Source: Actinomycetota bacterium (lineage in GTDB: Bacteria > Actinomycetota > Actinomycetes > Mycobacteriales > Micromonosporaceae). From it: DNA of 64,000 nucleotides. A model generated the notes under the pieces. The model saw only the letters and a program-made list of their open reading frames with translations, made no database searches and was not told the origin of the DNA. The DNA is taken from positions 282,638 to 346,637 of the forward strand of contig VAWN01000023.1 in NCBI GenBank assembly GCA_005885555.1. The letters are read 5' to 3'. Position numbers and translations under genes: made by a program. This document shows positions 30,735 through 38,051 of the stretch, in pieces; the stretch's first letter is position 1, and every line of letters begins with the position of its first letter.

Positions 30735-31542
30735 GGCGATCACCGCCCATCCGGACCTCTGCCCTGCTCTCGTTTCGGTGCTGGTCCCGGTCTGCCGCGG
30801 GCGCCTCGCCGAGCCAGCGGTACATCGCGTCGCGGAGCACGTCGACGCAGCGCAGGAAGTCCAGGTGCGCGCCGTCCAGCAGCACCCTGGTCGCGTCCGC
30901 GCACTCCTCCCACCCAGGAAATGCCACATCCGGGGGTACCACGTCGTCGCGCGTCCAGGCGACCACGGTGACCGGGCAGGGGACCTTGCGGCCGGGCTCG
31001 AACCGGTAACCACGCTGGACCTCAAGGTCGGTGCGCAGCACGCGGGCGGCCAGTTCGGCGAAGTCGGCGCGGACCGGTGCGCCGGCGGTGCCGAACAACG
31101 ACGCCGTCTCGGCGACCAGGTCGACGGTGTCGAGGTCCACGAAGTTGAGCCGGCCGTACAGGCCGCGGTGCGGCGGACCCCAGGACGAGGCGATGAGGCG
31201 GGCCGGTAGCGGCAGCCCGCGCCGGTCGAGTTCGGCGATGGTGTCGAGGGCGAACGGCACCGCGCCGCAGTGCCCGGCGACGAAGTACTCCCGCTCCAGG
31301 TACGGCGTCAGCGCGTCGGCGAGGTCGGTGGCGAAGGCGGCGTGGCTGCGGTGCGGCGACTCGCGCATCCGGTTCTCCCGTCCCGGCGGCTGCAGGGCAC
31401 ACACCTGGACGTCGCCGAACCGTCGCGGCCACTGCCGGTACGACGAGGCGCCGACGCCGGCATAGGGAAGGCAGAACAGGATCCGGCCGGCGGGCTCGGG
31501 TGGCGGCACCAGCCAGCGCTTGGCGGCGTCGCCGGCGGTCAT
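30727..31542 (-). CDS. Type II thioesterase with Cys nucleophile
   Basis: About 271 residues from the ATG at 31542 (GTG at 31560 adds six). TEII fold: RILFCLPYAGVGASSYRQWPRRF, LQPPGRENRMRESPH, and a late His in LLDGAHLDFLRC. The nucleophile elbow reads AGHCGAVPF, so Cys92 replaces the usual Ser. Cys thioesterases are rare and include the beta-lactone and beta-lactam forming domains of ObiF and SulM. It heads the operon with the A-PCP and P450s, so it probably releases or transfers the oxidised amino acid. The Asp of the triad is not obvious to me. Confidence 0.9.
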   Translation of the reverse strand: MTAGDAAKRWLVPPPEPAGRILFCLPYAGVGASSYRQWPRRFGDVQVCALQPPGRENRMRESPHRSHAAFATDLADALTPYLEREYFVAGHCGAVPFALDTIAELDRRGLPLPARLIASSWGPPHRGLYGRLNFVDLDTVDLVAETASLFGTAGAPVRADFAELAARVLRTDLEVQRGYRFEPGRKVPCPVTVVAWTRDDVVPPDVAFPGWEECADATRVLLDGAHLDFLRCVDVLRDAMYRWLGEAPAADRDQHRNESRAEVRMGGDRRD

Positions 31543-31791
31543 TCCTACGCCCACAAGCACCCCCAGCCCAAGGACCGAGACCCACCCACCGCCCGACTAC
31601 GTCTCCGCCCGAGACTACGAACCCCGGCATCGCCCGTCGTGTCACCGGAACCAGGGGCCGCCCGGATATGCCGGCGCGGGCCTGGTGCAACGCCCGGCCA
31701 CTCATTCGCGTGACGCGACGACCCGTCGCGCGGACCGTAGCGTCGAGCCGGAACCACGTGCCACACCTGGCTGCCCGGAGGCGAGGCCAAC

Positions 31792-33489
31792 GTGTTGATC
31801 TGCGGTGTGAAGGTCTCGCACGACGGCGGTGTCGCGGTCTTCGACGGCGACACGCTCCTGTTCTCCATCGAGCTGGAGAAGGTCGGCAACGGGCGGCGGT
31901 ACAGCCCGCTCGGCGACCTCGACCGGGTCGGGGACCTGCTGTCCGCGCACGGGATCGCGCCCGGGAGCGTCGACCAGTTCGTTCTCGACGGCTGGTGGGA
32001 CGAGGCGGGCACGGGCGGCCCGAGCATCCGCACCGCGCGTGGCGGCCGGCCGCACACCGTGACCGTCGCGCCGTATGTCCACAGTGGACGGGGAAGCGCG
32101 CCGCTCGACCGGTACCTCTTCAGCACCGACGGGCTCGGTGGTCCTGGCGAGACCGGCTACGCCAGCTACTACCACGCGACCGGCCATCTCATGGGTGCCT
32201 ACGCCACCAGCCCGTTCGCCCGCCGGGGCGAGGACGCGCTCGTCCTGGTCTGGGATGGCGGCATCACGCCACGCCTGTACGAGGTGCGTGCGCGCGAGCA
32301 CACGGTGCGTACGGTCGCACCGCTGCTGTCCGCGATCGGCAACGTGTTCCCGCACCTGTGCGGGCGGCTCGAACCCTTCCGGGTACCGGCGGTCGCCATC
32401 GGCGCCGACGAGGCGCAGCAGCGGCAGCACCTGGAGATCGCCGGCAAGGCCATGGCGTACGCGGCGCTGGGTACCGTGCGGGAAGCCGCCTTCGGCGTGC
32501 TCGACGAGCTGCTCGTCGCACACCCGCCGATCACCGACCAGGCGTGCGTCGAGCTGAGCGAGAAGCTGGTCGTGGCCCGCGACGAGCTGCTGCCGGGCAT
32601 GAGCGACGCCGACATCATCGCGACGCTGCAGGACTACCTCGGCGCGCGGCTGCTGGACAGCCTCCGGCAGGTCGTGTCCCGGCGCTTCCCGGGGTCGCGT
32701 CCCAACCTGTGCATGGGCGGCGGCTGCGCGCTGAACATCAAGTGGAACACCGCGATCCGGGCCAGCGGCCGGTTCGCCGACGTGTGGGTACCGCCGTTCC
32801 CGAACGACTCCGGCGCCGCCATCGGTACCGCCGCGTGCGAGCTGTTCCTGCGGCACCGCACGCCGGCCGTGCGGTGGGACGTGTTCCAGGGCCCGGCCCT
32901 CGGGCACGAGGTACCCGGACCGCCGTGGCGCTCGCGCCCGTGCCGCCCGGACGAGGTGGCGGAGATCCTGTACCGGGAGGGCGAGCCGGTCGTGGTGCTC
33001 GACGGCCGTGCCGAGCTCGGGCCGCGCGCGCTGGGCAGCCGCAGCATCCTCGCACCGGCCACCGCGCCGGAGATGAAGGCACGCCTCAACCAGCTGAAGG
33101 AACGCGCCTTCTACCGGCCGGTGGCGCCGATCTGTCTGGCCTCCCGGGCGGCGGAGGTCTTCGATCCCGGCACCGCGGACCCGTACATGCTCTTCGAGCA
33201 CCGGCTGCGCCCCGGGTGGGCCGACCGGATACCGGCCGTCGTGCACCTCGACGGTACCGCACGGCTGCAGACGGTGGACGACGCGTCCGCCAGCAGCACC
33301 GTGCAGATCCTGCGCGGGTACGAGCGGCGCAGCGGCATCCCGGTGCTGTGCAACACCAGCGCCAACCTGTCCGGCCACGGGTTCTTCACCGACGCCGCGA
33401 CGGCGGCGCGCTGGGGCCGCGTGAGGTACGTGTGGGCCGCCGGGGTGCTGCACAGTCTCGACCCGAGCGGCCTCGACTCGGGCGGCTGA
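31792..33489 (+). CDS. NodU/TobZ-family carbamoyltransferase
   Basis: 565 residues from a GTG (TTG at 31795 possible), with GGAGG upstream. The N-terminal Kae1-like part has KVSHDGGVAVFD and YASYYHATGHLMGAY (metal-binding His pair); MGGGCALNIKWN and PFPNDSGAAIG are conserved carbamoyltransferase motifs; the C-terminal YrdC-like part has ELGPRALGSRSILA, FYRPVAPIC and CNTSANLSGHG. The family transfers carbamoyl from carbamoyl phosphate through carbamoyl-AMP to an OH or NH2 group; VioL in viomycin and TobZ in tobramycin are members. It probably carbamoylates a hydroxyl or amine of the product. It is divergent from the thioesterase/P450 operon. Confidence 0.92.
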   Translation: MLICGVKVSHDGGVAVFDGDTLLFSIELEKVGNGRRYSPLGDLDRVGDLLSAHGIAPGSVDQFVLDGWWDEAGTGGPSIRTARGGRPHTVTVAPYVHSGRGSAPLDRYLFSTDGLGGPGETGYASYYHATGHLMGAYATSPFARRGEDALVLVWDGGITPRLYEVRAREHTVRTVAPLLSAIGNVFPHLCGRLEPFRVPAVAIGADEAQQRQHLEIAGKAMAYAALGTVREAAFGVLDELLVAHPPITDQACVELSEKLVVARDELLPGMSDADIIATLQDYLGARLLDSLRQVVSRRFPGSRPNLCMGGGCALNIKWNTAIRASGRFADVWVPPFPNDSGAAIGTAACELFLRHRTPAVRWDVFQGPALGHEVPGPPWRSRPCRPDEVAEILYREGEPVVVLDGRAELGPRALGSRSILAPATAPEMKARLNQLKERAFYRPVAPICLASRAAEVFDPGTADPYMLFEHRLRPGWADRIPAVVHLDGTARLQTVDDASASSTVQILRGYERRSGIPVLCNTSANLSGHGFFTDAATAARWGRVRYVWAAGVLHSLDPSGLDSGG

Positions 33490-33501
33490 GCGCCGACGAA
33501 T

Positions 33502-35307
33502 TCAGCGGCACACGGCGTACGCCTGGCGTCCCCGCGGTCCGGCGGCCGCGCGCAGGAACCCGTGGACGGGATCGACCCCGACGGCGCAGACCTTGCCCAG
33601 CGAGTGGGCCGGTACCGCGTCGATCCGGTGCCCCTTGTCCCGCAGCCCGGAAAGGACCGCAGGGTCGAACGACTGCTCGATCGCCACCAGGCCCGGCCGG
33701 GACGCCCGCGGCGCGAACGACTGCGGGAAGTGGTCTATGTGGAAGGCCGGCAGCTCGGTCGCCGCCTGCAGGTCCAGGCCGAACTCGGCGACGGCGAGGA
33801 ACGTCTGCAGCGTCCACTGGTCCTGCTGGTCGCCACCGGGGGTACCCATCGCGAGGAACGGGGCGCCGTCGCGCAGGACGACAGTGGGGCTCAGCGTGGT
33901 GCGCGGCCGCTTGCCCGGTGCGAGCGAGTTCGGGTGCCCTTCGACCAACCACATCGTCTGCGCGCGGGTACCGAGCGGGAACCCGAGGCCGGGTACCACC
34001 GGCGAGCTCTTGAGCCAGCCGCCACTGGGTACGGCGACGACCATGGTGCCCGTGCTGTCCACCGCGGCGACGGTGCACGTGTTGCCGGCCCCGGTACGGC
34101 GCGCCGCGGGACCGACGGTGGGCACGCCGCTGCGCAGCTGGACCAACCAGTCCGGATCGTCCGGCGACGACGGTTGCTGCTCGGGCCACGGGATCCACGA
34201 CTTGCGGTCGCCCGGCGTACCCGGCTGGGGGTCGTCCGCGGCCCGCCCGTCGATCAGCGCGCGGCGCCGCGCCGAGTAGGCCGGTGCCAGCAGTTCGGCC
34301 ATCGGCACCTGGGTGTACCGCGGGTCGCCGTACCAGGCCTCCCGGTCGGCGAAGGCGAGCTTCGCGGCCTCCGCGAGCGTGTGCACGTACCCGGTGCTGC
34401 CCAGGCCGGCCGCGGGCAGGTCGACGCCGTCGAGGATCGCCAGCTGCTGCAGGAAGACCGGGCCCTGCGACCACGGACCCGGCTTGCAGACGGTGTAGTC
34501 GCCGTAGGCGAGCGCGCACGGCTCCTCCACCTCGGGGCGCCAGGCCGCGAGATCGGCGGCGGACAACAGGCCGCGGTGCCGGTGGCCGGTCGCGTCGAGC
34601 ACCTCGGTGGTGGACAGGAAGCGGTCGATCGACTCGGCGACGAAGCCCTGGTAGAAGGCGCGGTGCGCCGCCTCGATCTGGGCCTCCCGGTCGGCCGATG
34701 CGGCCTGCGCCTCGCGGAGTATGCGTTCGAACGTGCCCGCCATGGTCGGGTTGCGCATCCGGCATCCGGCCGGGGGCGGCGCGCCGTCCTGCAGGTAGGT
34801 GCGGCCGGACCCGGTCCACTCGCTGCGGAACAGCGGCGCCAGCAGTTCGATCGTGCGCGCCGTGGCCGGCAGCAGCGGGTACCCCTGCGTGGCGTACCCG
34901 ATGGCGGGCTCCAGCACGGACGCCAGGGTCGCGGTGCCGAACTCGGCCAGCAGGCGCAGCCAGGCGCCGAACGCGCCGGGCACGCAGGCGGGCAGCACCC
35001 CGGAACCGGGTACCGCGGTGAGCCCGAGTGAGCCGAAGGCGTCGATCGTCGCCGCCTGTGGAACGGGGCCCTGGCCGCAGATGACCCGGACGGTGCCGGT
35101 GGACGGCGAGTAGACCACGATCGCCACGTCGCCGCCGGGCCCGTTGGAGTGCGGCTCGACCACCTGGAGAACGAAACCGGCGGCGACCGCCGCGTCGACG
35201 GCGGTGCCGCCACGTTCGAGGACCGCCATGCCGGTGCTCGACGCGAGCCAGTGTGTCGACGACACCGCGCCGTGGGTACCGGTCAGCTCGGGTCGGGAGG
35301 CGCTCAT
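33502..35307 (-). CDS. Gamma-glutamyltransferase-like Ntn hydrolase (LmbA-like)
   Basis: 601 residues of the GGT fold: STHWLASSTGMAVLERGGTAVDAAVAAGF, GPGGDVAIVVY, and the self-cleavage site GAGNTCTVAAVD with Thr as predicted nucleophile; GTPGGDQQDQWTLQ is the C-terminal signature. There is no signal peptide, unlike catabolic GGTs. Cytoplasmic GGT homologues of this length act in alkylproline biosynthesis (LmbA in lincomycin and counterparts in pyrrolobenzodiazepine clusters), where they cut a C-C bond of the bicyclic intermediate instead of moving glutamyl groups. Its ATGA overlap with the heme hydroxylase-like gene and the nearby VOC gene strongly favour that role. Confidence 0.88.
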   Translation of the reverse strand: MSASRPELTGTHGAVSSTHWLASSTGMAVLERGGTAVDAAVAAGFVLQVVEPHSNGPGGDVAIVVYSPSTGTVRVICGQGPVPQAATIDAFGSLGLTAVPGSGVLPACVPGAFGAWLRLLAEFGTATLASVLEPAIGYATQGYPLLPATARTIELLAPLFRSEWTGSGRTYLQDGAPPPAGCRMRNPTMAGTFERILREAQAASADREAQIEAAHRAFYQGFVAESIDRFLSTTEVLDATGHRHRGLLSAADLAAWRPEVEEPCALAYGDYTVCKPGPWSQGPVFLQQLAILDGVDLPAAGLGSTGYVHTLAEAAKLAFADREAWYGDPRYTQVPMAELLAPAYSARRRALIDGRAADDPQPGTPGDRKSWIPWPEQQPSSPDDPDWLVQLRSGVPTVGPAARRTGAGNTCTVAAVDSTGTMVVAVPSGGWLKSSPVVPGLGFPLGTRAQTMWLVEGHPNSLAPGKRPRTTLSPTVVLRDGAPFLAMGTPGGDQQDQWTLQTFLAVAEFGLDLQAATELPAFHIDHFPQSFAPRASRPGLVAIEQSFDPAVLSGLRDKGHRIDAVPAHSLGKVCAVGVDPVHGFLRAAAGPRGRQAYAVCR

Positions 35308-36317
35308 TGTCCGGCCACCCCGGCCGCGGTGCGCGGGTCTTGGTGCCGCGGGTCCTGGTGGCGCGGGTCTTGGTGGCGCGGCCGCGCGTGCTCAGGTGGC
35401 GGCAGGCGGCAGGCGAACCGCGCCACCTCGAACAGGATCTCGACCAGATCCTTCTCGCACTTGACCACCTCGGCCGTGTGGAACTCGTCGGGGAGCGTGT
35501 CGCGGTCGTCGGCGTACAGGCCGTTCGTGGCGACGTCCTGGGCGATCGCGACCAGGCGCCGCAGCAGTTGGGCAACCACGTGGTGCCGGGTCACCGGCAA
35601 TCGTACGGTCATGAAGTAGCTGTCGTAGATCATGCCGACCATGCCGTGGTTCAGCCGGCGGACCGCCGCCTGGTTCAGCAGGGACCTGCCGTCGGGCACG
35701 AGCTTCGCGGCGACCCCGTCGTGGACGAGGTTGTGCACCCGCACCGAGTCGAGCAGCTCACCGGTGTCACCACCGGACATGGACAGCGGCGGGCGTCCCC
35801 GGAACAGTTCCCGCACCTTCGGGTAGTCCGGTGCCCAGCTGCCGCTGAACGCGCGGTGCCGCAGTCTCATGCTCGGCCGGATGAGCACGTGGTACAGGTC
35901 GCGCGGGCAGGAGCCGGTGTAGAGCAGCATGGCCGAGTGCCCGTCGACGTAGCGGCACATCGGTTCCAGGGCGGCCTGCGCCGAGGTGGCGCCGCGGTTC
36001 AGCTCGTCGAGCAGCTGACCCATCAGCCGCCAGATGATGAAGCACACCTGGTGGCCGGTGATCCACCGGAACCAGTACAGCTCCTCGGCCGCCTCGCCCG
36101 GTTCGACCGGCGGGGTCGGGGCGTCGTCCCGGCCGAGGGTACGGATGAGCTGACACGTCTCGGTGTAGCTGCGCTCCGGGTGGTCGTTGTCGCGCAGCGC
36201 GTCGGGTTCGGTGGCGGCCGGCAGCAGCAGCGGCTCCAGGCCGTAGGCGAACCCGCCGAAGTCCCACTGCCGGCCGGCTGGAAGGTCGGTGAACGGCGTG
36301 GTCCGTGCGGGTGTCAT
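35304..36317 (-). CDS. Heme-dependent L-tyrosine hydroxylase-like protein (LmbB2/Orf13 type)
   Basis: 337 residues, no signal peptide. Recognised by overall pattern and context: WDFGGFAYGLEPLLLPA near the N-terminus, SYTETCQLIRTLGRD, ELYWFRWITGHQVCFIIWRLMGQLLDEL (histidine in a long helix, TDO-like), and many further His residues. It fits the heme-dependent aromatic oxygenase group that includes LmbB2, HrmE and Orf13 of anthramycin, which turn L-Tyr into L-DOPA with H2O2. The C-terminus ends in three copies of HQDPR encoded by a 15-bp tandem repeat. It sits between GGT-like and VOC genes, exactly the partners needed for alkylproline formation. Family call is moderately sure. Confidence 0.65.
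   Translation of the reverse strand: MTPARTTPFTDLPAGRQWDFGGFAYGLEPLLLPAATEPDALRDNDHPERSYTETCQLIRTLGRDDAPTPPVEPGEAAEELYWFRWITGHQVCFIIWRLMGQLLDELNRGATSAQAALEPMCRYVDGHSAMLLYTGSCPRDLYHVLIRPSMRLRHRAFSGSWAPDYPKVRELFRGRPPLSMSGGDTGELLDSVRVHNLVHDGVAAKLVPDGRSLLNQAAVRRLNHGMVGMIYDSYFMTVRLPVTRHHVVAQLLRRLVAIAQDVATNGLYADDRDTLPDEFHTAEVVKCEKDLVEILFEVARFACRLPPPEHARPRHQDPRHQDPRHQDPRTAAGVAGQ
35331..35375. repeat. 15-bp tandem repeat, three copies
   Basis: Three consecutive 15-bp units close to GCGCGGGTCTTGGTG (35331-35345, 35346-35360, 35361-35375). On the minus strand they encode HQDPR three times in the C-terminal tail of the heme hydroxylase-like protein, so copy number changes would stay in frame. Confidence 0.85.
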
Positions 36318-36784
36318 GAGGTGCCGGTGGGCATGAAGGTGAATTCGAGTTCGAGTCCGTTGACATCGAAGGCGTAGAAGCTCTGCACGCCGTTGTCGTC
36401 GGTCACCACGCCGGTGGGTGGTTGGTGGACGGTGAAGACGTACCGGCCGGACTGGTACAGCTCGATCCAGCGGCTCCGTAGTCGGGTCAGCTCGTCGGGG
36501 TCGTCGACGCTCAGGCAGACGTGCTGGAACTGAATCGTGCTCTCGGTCGGGTCGGGTGCACGGCCGCGGCGTTCGAACAGGTGCAGGCGCAGGTCGCCGA
36601 GGACCAGTTCGGTCAGCGTGTCTATTCCGGGCAGCCGGCTGCGGGTCAGTTCGGAGAACTGCTGGAGTGTCCAGGCTTGCTGGCAGCCGAGGAAGTCCTG
36701 GTACCAGGAGACACAGTTGTCCAGGTCGTTGGTCTGTATGCCGACGTGGTGGAACCGTGGGAGGACCGGTGGTGTCTGTCCCAT
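36314..36784 (-). CDS. VOC-family extradiol dioxygenase-like protein (LmbB1-like)
   Basis: 156 residues. Two VOC units: RFHHVGIQTNDLDNCVSWYQDFLGC and FQHVCLSVDDPDELTRLRSRW, ending YAFDVNGLELEFTFMP. Metal ligand candidates are the His in FHHVGI, the His in FQHVCL and the Glu in LELEF. Size and strand order fit the single-domain L-DOPA 2,3-dioxygenases LmbB1/HrmF that open the DOPA ring in alkylproline pathways. Its stop overlaps the heme hydroxylase-like start (ATGA), so the Tyr-to-DOPA and DOPA-cleavage steps would be made together. A generic VOC lyase is the alternative. Confidence 0.85.
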   Translation of the reverse strand: MGQTPPVLPRFHHVGIQTNDLDNCVSWYQDFLGCQQAWTLQQFSELTRSRLPGIDTLTELVLGDLRLHLFERRGRAPDPTESTIQFQHVCLSVDDPDELTRLRSRWIELYQSGRYVFTVHQPPTGVVTDDNGVQSFYAFDVNGLELEFTFMPTGTS

Positions 36785-36791
36785 GTGCTCA

Positions 36792-37964
36792 TCACTCCTG
36801 GGAACCCATCAGCTGCGCGAAGTTCTTTCGGTAGAAGAGGTCCTTCCGCTCCTCCGACACCGTTGCCAGGGCCAGCTCGAAGGAACCGATCGGGTCCTTG
36901 CCCCCTTCGGGATGCGGAAAGTCGGTCGAGAACATGAGCAGCTCGTCACCGAGCTGTTCCATCAGCAGGGCAACCTGTTCCGAAGAGTCGGGGGTGAACT
37001 TCAACTGCTCCCGCACGTACCGGGACGGTTTCTCGCGCAGGTCGGCGAGGCTGCTCTCGGTGCTGCTGAAGTACTTGTGCGTGCGGTCAAGACGGTCAAG
37101 CCACGCCGGTACCCATGCCGCGCCGTATTCGATGCAGCCGCCGCGCAGCGACGGGAACCGGTCGAGGACGCCGTCGAGAATGAGCGCGGTCAGAATCTTC
37201 GCCGGAAGCTCAGGCAGGGCCATGTAATCCTTGCTGCGCATGTTCTCGTCGCCGCCGAACAGGTCGGGGCTGAGCGGACGGCCGTTGTTGTGGTAGACGG
37301 GATCGACCTGTCCGCCACTGGTACCGACATGGAGAACGAACGGGATGTCGGCATCCTGCAACCGCGCCCAGAACGGATCGAGCTCGACATGGGAGGGCGA
37401 GATACGGGTGGGCGTGATCGGCGGGATCCAGACCGCGGCACACCCGGCTTCGATTGCCTCGGCGACCAGCTGCGCGGCGGTGTCACCATCCTCAAGGGGC
37501 ACGACTGCGACCGGAAGCAGTCGCTTGTCGGCGGCGCAGAACTCCACGATGCCCCGGTTGTGGGCCCGTGCCCCGCCGTTCCTGACCTCCGGGTCGGCGG
37601 CCAGGATGAACTGGTTGATCGAGTAGGTGCTGAAGACCAGTTGGGCGCCGAACCCCATGAGGTCCAGCGCGCGGCTGCGTTCCTCGGGGAACACCGCACC
37701 GAGGGCGGCCCAGCTCTTGACCGCGAAGGGATCGGCCTCCGCCCACTGCCGCAGAACCGGCTCGTCCTTGCGGAGTTCGGCGATGCCGAGGAGTTCGCGC
37801 ATCTGGTCTTTCAGCGACCTCGGGCACAGATCGTCGAGCCTTTCCCGGATACCCGGGTCCGCGTAACTGGACAGCCAGTCCGGCCGCTCCATGAGGTGGC
37901 TGTCGGCGTCATAGCGTAAGCGCGTGGAAGGTTCATTCGTCATGACCCGGCCTTCCGTGATCAT
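36792..37964 (-). CDS. Amidohydrolase-2 family metal enzyme (ACMSD-like)
   Basis: 390 residues from the ATG at 37964, which has a perfect GGAGGAG site 10 bp upstream; the ATG at 37943 with GGAAGG is nearly as good. TIM-barrel amidohydrolase of PF04909: YDADSHLMERPDWL (first metal motif), FVLHVGTSGG (His), and LMFSTDFPHPEGGKDP (late Asp). The family includes decarboxylases such as ACMSD and other C-C bond enzymes. It leads the VOC/heme-hydroxylase/GGT operon, so it may decarboxylate or hydrate an alkylproline intermediate; no counterpart is known to me in the lincomycin pathway. Codon choice here is less GC-rich than in neighbours. Confidence 0.88.
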   Translation of the reverse strand: MITEGRVMTNEPSTRLRYDADSHLMERPDWLSSYADPGIRERLDDLCPRSLKDQMRELLGIAELRKDEPVLRQWAEADPFAVKSWAALGAVFPEERSRALDLMGFGAQLVFSTYSINQFILAADPEVRNGGARAHNRGIVEFCAADKRLLPVAVVPLEDGDTAAQLVAEAIEAGCAAVWIPPITPTRISPSHVELDPFWARLQDADIPFVLHVGTSGGQVDPVYHNNGRPLSPDLFGGDENMRSKDYMALPELPAKILTALILDGVLDRFPSLRGGCIEYGAAWVPAWLDRLDRTHKYFSSTESSLADLREKPSRYVREQLKFTPDSSEQVALLMEQLGDELLMFSTDFPHPEGGKDPIGSFELALATVSEERKDLFYRKNFAQLMGSQE

Positions 37965-38051
37965 AAATGCCCGACTCCTCCTGCCTCGCTGGATGCTATG
38001 TGGGTCGGTCAGCGGCCCGCACGTCCCTGAAACGCGGTCCGGCAAGGCGAA

